Below are positions 25,368-33,786 of a stretch of 64,000 nucleotides of DNA, piece by piece. Location of the stretch: NCBI RefSeq assembly GCF_044197065.1, contig NZ_JBIQOI010000004.1:259425-323424 (forward strand), in the 5' to 3' direction. This DNA is from Kluyvera ascorbata_C (GTDB lineage: Bacteria; Pseudomonadota; Gammaproteobacteria; Enterobacterales; Enterobacteriaceae). A program made the position numbers and the translations under genes. Position 1 is the stretch's first letter. Each line of letters begins with the position of its first letter. Under the pieces are notes generated by a model that saw nothing but the letters and a program-made list of their open reading frames with translations, did not search any database and had not been told where the DNA came from.

Positions 25368-25631
25368 ATGAAAATCAAAACAACCGTTGCCGCTCTGAGC
25401 ATCCTATCTGTTATCTCGTTTGGCGCTTTCGCCGCTGACTCTATCAACAGCGAACAGGCACAAACGCGTCAGGCACTCGGCACCGTTTCTGTCGGCTCTG
25501 TCGGTTCAAACCCGATGGACATGCATGAAATGCTGAACAAAAAAGCGGAAGAGCAAGGTGCATCTTCTTACCGCATCATTGAAGCGCGTACCGGTGACCA
25601 TTGGCACGCAACGGCTGAACTGTACAAATAA
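25368..25631 (+). CDS. yhcN: YhcN/BhsA-family periplasmic stress protein, copy 1
   Basis: 87-residue DUF1471 protein, same length and close in sequence to E. coli YhcN, which is linked to peroxide and acid stress. Signal peptide of 22 residues ends AFA/A. The mature part has the GTVSVGSVGSNPMDMHEML and EARTGDHWHATAELYK motifs. ATG at 25368 with GAGGTG upstream; the in-frame start nine bases earlier overlaps that site. First of two tandem paralogues. Confidence 0.93.
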   Translation: MKIKTTVAALSILSVISFGAFAADSINSEQAQTRQALGTVSVGSVGSNPMDMHEMLNKKAEEQGASSYRIIEARTGDHWHATAELYK

Positions 25632-25738
25632 GTCAGTGTGAAGCAATACGTCGGCATTCAGTAAAAATTTCCACAGCGGTCCCAGGAATCAGCAACAACA
25701 TCCTCTCACCGCTGCAAAATAAGGTGAGGAGTAAGAAT

Positions 25739-26005
25739 ATGAAAAGCGCAATTATCATCGCATCCCTTGGTCTGGCATCTGTACTTTCTTTCGGCGCAAG
25801 CGCCGCAGCACATCAGGTAAGTCAGGACCAGGCGCAGAACCTGCAATCAATGGGCACCATCTCTGTTTCACAGATTGGTAGCGACCCGATGGATATGCGT
25901 AGTGAGCTAGCCGCAAAAGCAGAGAAAGAAGGTGCTAGCAGCTATCGTATTATCGAAGCACGTACCGGTGACCATTGGCACGCTACAGCTGAGCTGTACA
26001 AATAA
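25739..26005 (+). CDS. YhcN/BhsA-family periplasmic stress protein, copy 2
   Basis: 88-residue paralogue of the preceding gene, 107 bp downstream. Signal peptide ends ASA/A. Its last 24 residues (GASSYRIIEARTG... to ELYK) are identical to copy 1 while 11 of those codons differ synonymously, so the duplication is old and the C-terminal half is under strong purifying selection. ATG preceded by AGGAG. E. coli K-12 has one gene here. Confidence 0.9.
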   Translation: MKSAIIIASLGLASVLSFGASAAAHQVSQDQAQNLQSMGTISVSQIGSDPMDMRSELAAKAEKEGASSYRIIEARTGDHWHATAELYK

Positions 26006-26031
26006 ACCCTCGTCGTCTTGACCGACGACTT

Positions 26032-26062
26032 GCCCTCGCTTTTTGGCGAGGGCTTTTTTTTT
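26032..26062 (+). terminator. terminator shared by yhcN genes and yhcO
   Basis: 8-bp stem GCCCTCGC/GCGAGGGC with a T-rich loop and a T9 tail. It sits between convergent genes and ends at the yhcO stop. Confidence 0.9.
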
Positions 26063-26336
26063 ATCCGCGCTGAACGTTAAAACGCAGCATCCCTTCCAGC
26101 TCTTCTTCTGCTTCATCAAAGAGCAGAATAAGCGCACCGTAACGTCGGCGCTGCTTTTCGTCCAGATGAAGGAATTCAATCTCCACGGGTAACGGAATTT
26201 CTTTGCTGGTCACCACATCCCACAACGTGTCCAGATCGCGGATCTTCTCGCGATCGAGGGCAAAGAGACGGGCGAACTCCCGGTAAAAATCGCCCTGATC
26301 CTCTATCTCGTCAAAATCAAAAGTATAGATTTTCAT
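26061..26336 (-). CDS. yhcO: barstar-family protein YhcO
   Basis: 91-residue small acidic cytoplasmic protein of the barstar (ribonuclease inhibitor) family: begins MKIYTFDFDEIEDQGDFYREF, with the DLDTLWDVVT and acidic C-terminal helix EAEEELEGMLRF typical of barstars. No barnase-like RNase gene is near, and the function in enterobacteria is not established. Confidence 0.92.
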   Translation of the reverse strand: MKIYTFDFDEIEDQGDFYREFARLFALDREKIRDLDTLWDVVTSKEIPLPVEIEFLHLDEKQRRRYGALILLFDEAEEELEGMLRFNVQRG

Positions 26337-26362
26337 CTTACGCCCTCATCCCATTCAACAGA

Positions 26363-27817
26363 CTAAAGCCCCCCAATGTGCAACGTCTTCACTTCGAGGT
26401 ACTCTTCTAACCCCAGCACCGAACCTTCTCGACCCAGCCCAGACTCTTTCACACCGCCAAACGGCCCCAGCTCGGTGGAAACCGCGCATTCGTTAATGCC
26501 GATCATCCCACTTTCCAACGCCTGTGAGACGCGGAAGACACGGGACAGGTTTTGGGTATAGAAATAGGCCGCCAGCCCGTACGGTGTATTATTCGCGCGA
26601 TGAATAACATCCTCTTCGTCGCTAAAGCGGAAACAGGCCGCCAGCGGGCCAAAGGTTTCTTCCTGCGCCAGCTGCATTGTCTCCTGACAATCCCCCAACA
26701 CCGTTGGCTGCCAGAAGTTTCCCCCCAGCGCATGCGGCTGGCCTCCCGCCAGGACTTTCGCCCCTTTTGATACTGCATCTTCAACGTGTTCACGCACTTT
26801 TTTCACCGCCGCGGCCTCAATCAACGGCCCAACAACCACGCCGTCATCCAACCCGTTCCCCACTTTTAACGCTTTTACTGCGGCAGCAAGCTGGCTGACA
26901 AAGCGCTCATACACACTGTCGTGGATATAAAAACGGTTCACGCTCACGCATACCTGCCCGGCATTGCGGAACTTGTTGGCTATCGCCCCCTTCACCGCGG
27001 CATCGATATCGGCATCCTCAAAAACGATATACGGCGCATTCCCCCCTAGCTCCATGGAGACTTTTTTCATGGTTTCTGCCGCGTTACGTACCAGCGTCTT
27101 CCCGACCGATGTCGAGCCGGTAAAGGAAATTTTGCGCACATCATGGCTCGCCATAATGGCGTCGCTTATTTCTGACGTATTCCCCGCTACCGCATTCAGT
27201 ACACCATCCGGGATCCCCGCTTTCTTCGCCAGCGCCAGCAATGCAAATGCGCAGAGCGGCGTGTTATTCGCAGGTTTGATCACACCGGTACAGCCAGCGG
27301 CCAGCGCAGGCCCCAACTTGCGGGTGAGCATTGCCATCGGGAAGTTCCACGGTGTGATAGCCGCAACAACGCCGATTGGCTCGCGCATTGCCAGAATGCG
27401 TGAACCCGGCTTGGCCGGCGGAATAATCTCGCCGTTCGCTCTTTTGCCCTGTTCGGCAAACCACTGAATAAAGCTCGCCGCGTAGTCCACCTCGCCTTCG
27501 GCCTCTTTCAACGGCTTGCCCTGCTCGATGGTCATCAGCTTCGCCAGCCAGCTTTTATGTTCGATGATGAGCTGATACCAGCGATACAGTAGTTCTGAAC
27601 GCGCCTTCGCCGTTTTTGCCCGCCACAGCGGGAAAGCACGCGCAGCAGCGGCAATGGCCTGCTCCGTCTCTTTTTTTCCTGCCTTCGCAACTTTGGCGAC
27701 AATCTCGCCCGTCGCAGGGTTAAGCACATCAAAGGTGGTGTCGAGCTGATGCCATTCGCCGTTCACCAGGTAGCCCGTCTGGAAAAGATCGTTGTCCTGC
27801 CATGCTTGCGTGGTCAT
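26363..27817 (-). CDS. GabD-like succinate-semialdehyde/aldehyde dehydrogenase
   Basis: 484-residue NAD(P)-dependent aldehyde dehydrogenase, closest by eye to GabD-type succinate-semialdehyde dehydrogenases. Full-length with ITPWNFPMAMLTRKLGPALA, the nucleotide-site FTGSTSVGK, catalytic Glu256 in MELGGNAP and Cys290 in NAGQVCVSVNRF, and EETFGPLA. Strong RBS (AGGAGGG). Divergent from a CoA-transferase gene with only 100 bp between starts, suggesting joint control and a common pathway, perhaps degradation of a dicarboxylate semialdehyde or a CoA-linked acid. The true substrate cannot be told. Not present here in E. coli K-12. Confidence 0.88.
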   Translation of the reverse strand: MTTQAWQDNDLFQTGYLVNGEWHQLDTTFDVLNPATGEIVAKVAKAGKKETEQAIAAAARAFPLWRAKTAKARSELLYRWYQLIIEHKSWLAKLMTIEQGKPLKEAEGEVDYAASFIQWFAEQGKRANGEIIPPAKPGSRILAMREPIGVVAAITPWNFPMAMLTRKLGPALAAGCTGVIKPANNTPLCAFALLALAKKAGIPDGVLNAVAGNTSEISDAIMASHDVRKISFTGSTSVGKTLVRNAAETMKKVSMELGGNAPYIVFEDADIDAAVKGAIANKFRNAGQVCVSVNRFYIHDSVYERFVSQLAAAVKALKVGNGLDDGVVVGPLIEAAAVKKVREHVEDAVSKGAKVLAGGQPHALGGNFWQPTVLGDCQETMQLAQEETFGPLAACFRFSDEEDVIHRANNTPYGLAAYFYTQNLSRVFRVSQALESGMIGINECAVSTELGPFGGVKESGLGREGSVLGLEEYLEVKTLHIGGL

Positions 27818-27917
27818 TACACCCTCCTGAATAGTGTTTCCATTTAAGTATAGCTATCGCTTTTGGCGTAATAGTTGTCAGAATAACGAAAGTCTTATTA
27901 ACGCTAAGGAACCTGCG

Positions 27918-29294
27918 GTGAAGCGCGATAATCCTGTATTCAATAAGCTGTGTCATGACCTTGGTATGACGCATTTAGCCGTTGAGAGGGTGACATTCAC
28001 CCACAACACGCCGGTCTATCCCACCCCCTTTGCCATTGGTGAAGCCGCCGCCTCGGTACTGGCGCTACAGGGTATGATGCTGGATGTCCTTCGCGGCAAG
28101 CAGCAGCCCATTACCGTTGATTGCCATAGTGCCGCCGCCTCAACCCATGCGGTAACCTTCCAGCAGCAGAACGGCTTTAACTGGCAGTACAACGATCCGG
28201 ATTACCCCACGACCGATTTCTATCTTACCGCCGACAACCGCTGGATATTCCTGCACGGCGGCTACCCGCGTTTACGCGATGGGATCCTCGATATCCTCGA
28301 TGTGCCAAATAGCCGTCATCGGGTAGCGCAGGCTGTCGCACTGTGGGAAGCGCAAAAACTGGAAGAGACTATCGCCGAAGCGGGGCTATGCGCCGCTATC
28401 GCACGTAGCCATAAAGAGTGGCTGGCGCATCCTCAGGGGCTTGCGGTCAGCCAGGAGCCGCTCATTCGTCTGACACGGTTAACCGATAGCGCGCCAAAAG
28501 CCCGTCGTTACGATACGCCACGGGTACTGAAGCCGCTGCGCGTTCTCGACTTCACTCATGTTATTGCCGGGCCAACGGCAACCCGCGGGCTGGCGCAGAT
28601 GGGAGCCGATGTGCTGCACCTGTCTTCGCCTTATCGCCCACGTATTCTGCCGTTTGACGTGGATACCAACCACGGCAAGCGTAACGCTTACCTTGAACTC
28701 TCCACCGCAGAAGGCCGCGAAACGGCAGCACGGCTGGTGCGTGAGGGTGATGTTTTTGTCCAAAGCTACCGTCCCGGCGCCCTCGCCCGCTATGGGCTGA
28801 GCGATGAAGAGATGGCGCAGATTAACTCGCAAATCATTACGGTTAATCTTAACTGTTACGGCCACCGCGGGCCGTGGAAAGACCGGCCAGGCTTTGAGCA
28901 GCTCGCTCAGACCGTCACCGGTATGGCGATTGCGCAGGGCGGCACCGGGCAGCCGGTACTGGGGCCGACTTACCCCAATGATTATCTCAGCGGCTATCTC
29001 GCCACGCTGGGCGTGCTGATGGCGCTGGAGCGTCAGCGTAATGAAGGCGGAGCATGGCGGGTAGACGTGTCATTGTGCCGGACGGCAACGTGGCTGCAGC
29101 AGTTGGGGAGTATTGCGGATTATCAGACGATTGCCCCACCAGACGAGGCGGCGGTCGCGCGTTGTATGGTAAGCGAACAGGGGCCGTTCGGCGAATTGCG
29201 CTATTTCAACAGCGCGCTGGAGCTTGCACAAACGCCGATGGCGTTTGCGATGCCTGCCATGCCGTTAGGGGCGCACCGCGCGGAATGGTGGTAA
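27918..29294 (+). CDS. class III CoA-transferase (CaiB/BaiF family)
   Basis: 458-residue protein of the formyl-CoA/carnitine-CoA transferase family. The core begins LKPLRVLDFTHVIAGPTATRGLAQMGADV, with DVFVQSYRPGAL, YGHRGPWKDRPGFEQLAQ, then YPNDYLSGYLA, where Asp355 probably is the catalytic aspartate, and WRVDVSLCRTA. An extra N-terminal domain of about 190 residues, itself partly CoA-transferase-like, precedes it. GTG start preferred: AGGA lies 7 nt upstream; the in-frame ATG at 27834 adds 28 basic residues without an RBS. Donor and acceptor acids unknown. Confidence 0.85.
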   Translation: MKRDNPVFNKLCHDLGMTHLAVERVTFTHNTPVYPTPFAIGEAAASVLALQGMMLDVLRGKQQPITVDCHSAAASTHAVTFQQQNGFNWQYNDPDYPTTDFYLTADNRWIFLHGGYPRLRDGILDILDVPNSRHRVAQAVALWEAQKLEETIAEAGLCAAIARSHKEWLAHPQGLAVSQEPLIRLTRLTDSAPKARRYDTPRVLKPLRVLDFTHVIAGPTATRGLAQMGADVLHLSSPYRPRILPFDVDTNHGKRNAYLELSTAEGRETAARLVREGDVFVQSYRPGALARYGLSDEEMAQINSQIITVNLNCYGHRGPWKDRPGFEQLAQTVTGMAIAQGGTGQPVLGPTYPNDYLSGYLATLGVLMALERQRNEGGAWRVDVSLCRTATWLQQLGSIADYQTIAPPDEAAVARCMVSEQGPFGELRYFNSALELAQTPMAFAMPAMPLGAHRAEWW

Positions 29295-29300
29295 GGCTTC

Positions 29301-29368
29301 CGGAGTCGCAGTGCTCGTCCGGGCTATCGGTGGATTGTAGCCCGGACGAGCGCAGTGACTTCGGGAAC
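29301..29368. repeat. paired REP (BIME) between CoA-transferase gene and aaeB
   Basis: GCTCGTCCGGGCTA (29313-29326) and its exact reverse complement (29338-29351), with flanking CGGAGTCGCAGT/CGCAGTGACTTCGG. Lies between convergent genes and can act on both mRNA ends. Confidence 0.75.
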
Positions 29369-29373
29369 AACGT

Positions 29374-31341
29374 TTAGCTACTGGTCAACGCGCCCTGATA
29401 TTTATGCAGCATCGTCACCAGCCGCTCTACCGGCTGCGTAACCTGCTCAGGTGCTTCCCAGATGCGCAGTTTTTCCTGATAAACCCCGAGTTCTTCCAGC
29501 AAACGCGTGAAGTAATAATGGCGTTTGTCGTCGCTGGTTGCAGAAATCACCCGGTCAGCGGTGCGGCGCAGTTGACGGTGGAACGCCGACAGATCGTCAT
29601 TCACCGGAATAGGCGCATCGCGCAGGCGCTGATGCGCGATAATAAGCGTCAACGCCAGGCGGAATTTCGCAATATCCCCCGGGAATTTGTTCAGCAGTAA
29701 AAACAGCTGCTGGTAGAGCCCCGGCAGATGGTTCTCTTTACGACGGGCCATATTGGTGGTCATCGCCGACACCGCCGCAAACACAAACTGGTTCAGCAGC
29801 ACGCGCCCGGTACGCAGACGGGAGTTATCACGGATAAGCAGAATGACGATAAACGCCATAAAGCAGCCGACAATCTGCCCTAATGCACTGTCGAGGAACT
29901 GGCTGAAATGGAAGGTCATCGGGTTATCCAGCACCAGAATGTTGATGGTACTGGCCAGTGCCCCCATCGATCCCAACCGCCGCTTTTGCACCTCAATGCC
30001 AATAAAGAAGCACATCACCGCCAGGCTGATACACAACAGCAGCATACTTTGCTGCGTCGCGGGGATGATAATCAGGAAATAGAGCGCCCCCAGCGGCAGC
30101 GCCGCAATGGTCCCGTAGATAAAGTCTATCGCCACCATGCGCGGATTCGGCAAACGCATGGCCAGCGAGGTGACCACGGCAATCATCACCATCGCCCCGC
30201 TGCCCGATGTCCAGCCGGTCCACAGCCAGAAAAGAATGCCCAGCGCGCAGGAGAGCGTGGTACGCCAGAAGTTGATCATCGCGTGGTGACGTTCGGCTGA
30301 CTCCGGTCGCACAACCACTTCGCTTTGCAGAATTTCTTCTTCGCGGGCGCTGATTTTCGCGTTGCCAATCACGCCGCGTTTGAGCAGCAGATAGCGCGTG
30401 GCTGCCCCCACCCAGCTGTAAATCGTTACCGGCGTATCATGCTCACCGGTCCACACCAGCACGCGGCGCATCCGTTTAAGCTGACGGTGAACGTCCTGCA
30501 CCGTTTCAACCGGCTCTTCGAACAGCTCACGATAAGCGTCGGTCACCAGCTCAGGCCGCGAGTTTTGCATGATGAAGGTTTCACAGGCCTGGGTCACCAT
30601 GGTCAGCGAAACGGTGTTCAGCGCCTTTAAGCGACGGTTGGCCCATGCCCAGCGTGAGGACTCCATATTCAGGTTGCCGCGCATCCCTTCCAGCGCCGCC
30701 GTACGACGCAGCAGCGCCAGCCAGGCTTTGTCCATCTCATCGCTGTCGCCATGCTTGATGCACAGCTGCATCAGACGATATTGATCGATAAGGATGGCAT
30801 CGAGTTCGTTATCGATCTCTTTTTTGATCGATCGCGGTGAAAACAGGAGATCGGCGACGATCGCGCAGATAATCCCCAGCACTATCTCGCTACAACGCTC
30901 CACGGCAAACTGCGGCGTCAGCAGCGGTTCGGCCTGAATCGTGATAACGATAATCAGCGCCGTATAGCCGGAAAGCCCCCAGGCGTAGGAGTTCTCAACG
31001 CGAACCAGCGAAGAGACCCAGGTACAGAAACCGGCCCAGATGCTGCACACGAGGAGCATCAGCAGCGGCGCGCGGATCATAGTGATGATAATCACCAGCG
31101 CGGCGATACAGCCGATAAAGGTCCCGACAATACGCAGCATCCCGCGATAGCGGATTGCCCCCGCGTAAGGTTCCCCACCCGCAGCGAAGGCCGGACCGGC
31201 CGCCACAATGGCGGCAGTCAGCACCGCCCAGCGCGGCGTTTCAAGCTGAAAGTGGAAGCCGACAAACAGGGCCAGCACCACCGCACAGGCCAGTTTGACG
31301 GCAAAGCGGATGTGCTGGTTGGCAATACTAAAAATGCCCAT
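29374..31341 (-). CDS. aaeB: p-hydroxybenzoic acid efflux pump inner-membrane subunit
   Basis: 655-residue FUSC-family inner-membrane protein, the E. coli AaeB length. Two blocks of hydrophobic helices (near residues 10-165 and 360-495) each followed by a cytoplasmic domain. N-terminus ANQHIRFAVKLACAVVLALFVGFHFQLETPRWAVLT is typical. With AaeA it exports hydroxylated aromatic carboxylates. Five bp after aaeA. Confidence 0.96.
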   Translation of the reverse strand: MGIFSIANQHIRFAVKLACAVVLALFVGFHFQLETPRWAVLTAAIVAAGPAFAAGGEPYAGAIRYRGMLRIVGTFIGCIAALVIIITMIRAPLLMLLVCSIWAGFCTWVSSLVRVENSYAWGLSGYTALIIVITIQAEPLLTPQFAVERCSEIVLGIICAIVADLLFSPRSIKKEIDNELDAILIDQYRLMQLCIKHGDSDEMDKAWLALLRRTAALEGMRGNLNMESSRWAWANRRLKALNTVSLTMVTQACETFIMQNSRPELVTDAYRELFEEPVETVQDVHRQLKRMRRVLVWTGEHDTPVTIYSWVGAATRYLLLKRGVIGNAKISAREEEILQSEVVVRPESAERHHAMINFWRTTLSCALGILFWLWTGWTSGSGAMVMIAVVTSLAMRLPNPRMVAIDFIYGTIAALPLGALYFLIIIPATQQSMLLLCISLAVMCFFIGIEVQKRRLGSMGALASTINILVLDNPMTFHFSQFLDSALGQIVGCFMAFIVILLIRDNSRLRTGRVLLNQFVFAAVSAMTTNMARRKENHLPGLYQQLFLLLNKFPGDIAKFRLALTLIIAHQRLRDAPIPVNDDLSAFHRQLRRTADRVISATSDDKRHYYFTRLLEELGVYQEKLRIWEAPEQVTQPVERLVTMLHKYQGALTSS

Positions 31342-31346
31342 GACAG

Positions 31347-32279
31347 TTAACCGAATTCACGCAGACGCAGCGCCAGCTTCTGGAAGAAGCTCATGCGGCT
31401 GGCATCGCGGTCTTTCTCACCGGTAATAACCACCGTGGCGGTCGTGCCCGCAGGCCACAGGTTGCCCGTCTCTTCATCCAGTCGGATACGCACCGGTACA
31501 CGCTGAGCCAGACGAACCCACTCAAGGTTGGAGTCGATGGTCGCCATCCCTTTGCTGTCGACGCTGCTACTGGCGTTGGTGACGCCCGCTGCGACGCTAT
31601 CAACGGTCCCTTTAATCACATGGTTGCTGCCGAGCGGGGTAATTTCAGCACGGTAGCCCGGACGCACGCTTGAGAGCTTGGTCTCTTCGAGGTAGGCCAT
31701 CACGTAGAAGGAGTGCTGTTTTACCAACGCGACCGCCGTAGAACCACGGGTAATAAACTCACCGGCGTAGACGTTCAGGTTAGTCACCCAGCCATCCGCA
31801 GGGGCGCGAATCACCGTACGATCCAGATCCAGACGCGCCAGATCGCGCGTCGCCTGCGCTTTAGCTAACTGGTGCAGCACGGTTTGCAGCACGTTATTTG
31901 ATTGGTCTATTTCTTCGCGGGACATGGCAATCACGCCCAGCTTGTTACGGCGCCCGGCTTCACGGCTTTTTTCATCCGCCAGCGCTTTGTAGTAGGCGAC
32001 ATCAGCATTCGCTTCTTCAAGCGCCTTCTGGTAGCGCGGCTGGTCAATCACAAACAGCACCTGATTTTTGCTAACCAGTTGGTTATCCTTGACCTGAACA
32101 TCGGTAATCAGGCCGGATACGTCAGGAGCAATGGCGACGACGTCCGCGCTAAAGCGCGCATCGCGCGTCCACGGAGACTCGGTGTAATAGACCCAGGCAC
32201 GAAAAATAGCGATGAATGCCAGGATGACCAGTATCACCGTAATAGCGGTACGGGAGATATTTCTTGTTAGTGTTTTCAC
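31347..32279 (-). CDS. aaeA: p-hydroxybenzoic acid efflux pump membrane-fusion subunit
   Basis: 310-residue HlyD/membrane-fusion protein: one N-terminal transmembrane helix (AITVILVILAFIAIFRAWVY), a lipoyl-like half (VVAIAPDVSGLITDVQVKDN...), a helical hairpin, the second half APADGWVTNLNVYAGEFI, and beta-barrel. GTG start, as in E. coli. Bridges AaeB to an outer-membrane channel (family knowledge). Confidence 0.96.
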   Translation of the reverse strand: MKTLTRNISRTAITVILVILAFIAIFRAWVYYTESPWTRDARFSADVVAIAPDVSGLITDVQVKDNQLVSKNQVLFVIDQPRYQKALEEANADVAYYKALADEKSREAGRRNKLGVIAMSREEIDQSNNVLQTVLHQLAKAQATRDLARLDLDRTVIRAPADGWVTNLNVYAGEFITRGSTAVALVKQHSFYVMAYLEETKLSSVRPGYRAEITPLGSNHVIKGTVDSVAAGVTNASSSVDSKGMATIDSNLEWVRLAQRVPVRIRLDEETGNLWPAGTTATVVITGEKDRDASRMSFFQKLALRLREFG

Positions 32280-32286
32280 ATCTACC

Positions 32287-32490
32287 TCAGACGAACAAAC
32301 GTGATATTAGATAAAACAGGCAGCAATACAGTGCGGTGTTGAACAACGCGGGATGCCAGACAAAATCATAGATCCCGGTTGGCGTCAGCACGCGACGCAC
32401 CAACCAAAAAATGGCGAGCGATAAGAGCAGCTCAAAGAAGATCGGCGGGAATGAGAGACCGAAAATCACGATGACAGGAAACAGGCTCAT
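32287..32490 (-). CDS. aaeX: small membrane protein AaeX
   Basis: 67-residue DUF1656 protein with two hydrophobic segments (FPVIVIFGLSFPPIFFELL and FNTALYCCLFYLISRLFV). First gene of aaeXAB, 7 bp before aaeA. Function unknown, but it always accompanies AaeAB. Confidence 0.95.
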   Translation of the reverse strand: MSLFPVIVIFGLSFPPIFFELLLSLAIFWLVRRVLTPTGIYDFVWHPALFNTALYCCLFYLISRLFV

Positions 32491-32543
32491 GTTGACCTTA
32501 CTAGACTAGCGTGCAGGTGAGATTGGAACTTTAATTATTCAGC

Positions 32544-32568
32544 TAACAGTATTTTAACGTAACTGTTA
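32544..32568. promoter_or_regulatory. LysR-type dyad for AaeR
   Basis: TAACAGT-N11-ACTGTTA, a perfect 7-bp dyad containing the T-N11-A core of LysR regulator sites, midway between divergent aaeX and aaeR. Confidence 0.7.
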
Positions 32569-32585
32569 TTGCCTTATCTACATAG

Positions 32586-32601
32586 TGTGATGCAAATCAC
32601 T
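32586..32601. promoter_or_regulatory. CRP-like site upstream of aaeR
   Basis: TGTGA-TGCAAA-TCACT matches the CRP half-sites TGTGA-N6-TCACA except for the last base. It ends about 18 bp before the aaeR start. Confidence 0.65.
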
Positions 32602-32619
32602 TTTAAGCCAGAGTGAACA

Positions 32620-33546
32620 ATGGAACGACTAAAACGGATGTCGGTGTTTGCCAAAGTTGTCGAGCAAGGCTCCTTTACTGCCGCGGCACGCCAGCTACAG
32701 ATGAGCGTTTCTTCCATCAGCCAGACTGTCTCTAAACTGGAAGATGAGCTGCAGGTCAAACTGCTTAACCGTAGCACCCGCAGCATCGGCTTAACCGAAG
32801 CCGGCAAAATTTACTACCAAGGCTGCCGTCGAATGCTGTTCGAAGTGAAAGATGTACACGAACAGCTTTATGCCTTTAACAACACGCCGATTGGTACGCT
32901 GCGCATCGGCTGTTCTTCAACTATGGCACAAAATGTCCTCGCTGCCATGACGGCGGAGATGCTTAAAGAGTATCCAGGATTAACCGTGAATCTGGTGACG
33001 GGCATTCCAGCGCCGGATCTCATTGCCGATGGTCTGGATGTGGTTATCCGCGTTGGGGCGCTGCAAGATTCCAGCCTCTTCTCTCGCCGTCTGGGCAGCA
33101 TGCCAATGGTCGTCTGTGCGTCGAAGAAATACCTCGCGCAGTTTGGCGTGCCCGAAAAACCGGCGGATCTCAGTAACCATTCGTGGCTGGAATATAGCGT
33201 TCGTCCGGATAACGAGTTTGAGCTAATTGCTCCGGAAGGAATTTCAACCAAACTGCTGCCAGAGGGGCGATTTGTCACTAACGACCCAATGACCATCTCT
33301 CGCTGGCTGGTTGCCGGTGCCGGTATTGCCTACGTTCCGCTGATGTGGGTGATCAATGAGATCAACAGCGGTGAGCTTGAGATCTTATTCCCACGCTATC
33401 AGTCCGACCCGCGCCCGGTGTACGCCCTGTATACCGAAAAAGACAAGTTGCCGCTCAAAGTACAGGTCTGTATTAACTATCTGACAGACTATTTTGTCGA
33501 AGTCGCGGGGCTGTTTCAGGGGATGCGTGGAAGAAGGAAAGAATAA
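32620..33546 (+). CDS. aaeR: LysR-family activator AaeR
   Basis: 308-residue LysR-type regulator: N-terminal winged helix (MERLKRMSVFAKVVEQGSFT...AARQLQMSVSSISQTVSKLE) and the periplasmic-binding-like effector domain (residues about 90-300). It activates the divergent aaeXAB operon in response to aromatic carboxylates in E. coli. Divergent position and the shared dyad support the same role. Confidence 0.95.
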   Translation: MERLKRMSVFAKVVEQGSFTAAARQLQMSVSSISQTVSKLEDELQVKLLNRSTRSIGLTEAGKIYYQGCRRMLFEVKDVHEQLYAFNNTPIGTLRIGCSSTMAQNVLAAMTAEMLKEYPGLTVNLVTGIPAPDLIADGLDVVIRVGALQDSSLFSRRLGSMPMVVCASKKYLAQFGVPEKPADLSNHSWLEYSVRPDNEFELIAPEGISTKLLPEGRFVTNDPMTISRWLVAGAGIAYVPLMWVINEINSGELEILFPRYQSDPRPVYALYTEKDKLPLKVQVCINYLTDYFVEVAGLFQGMRGRRKE

Positions 33547-33605
33547 GCAAAGACATATTCATTCCGAAATTAAACAGTCCCATTAAGAGTATTTGGCATG
33601 AATAT

Positions 33606-33636
33606 TTCCTGAGTTACAGTCGCTGTAATTCAGGAA
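33606..33636. repeat. hairpin downstream of aaeR
   Basis: A 14-bp stem with one G-T pair and a 3-nt loop (33606-33619 with 33623-33636) about 60 bp after the aaeR stop. No T-run follows. It may protect or end the aaeR transcript. Confidence 0.45.
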
Positions 33637-33786
33637 TAAATCATCTGAACTATTAAGTTTGGCTAATTGACACTCTGCCCATCTGACTATTATCTTGTAT
33701 TATGTCTGATACCCAGACGGTTGCATTTAATTAAAAATCTAAAAACAGAATGCATTGAGCAGGATCATTTTAACCAAGGACTCAGT

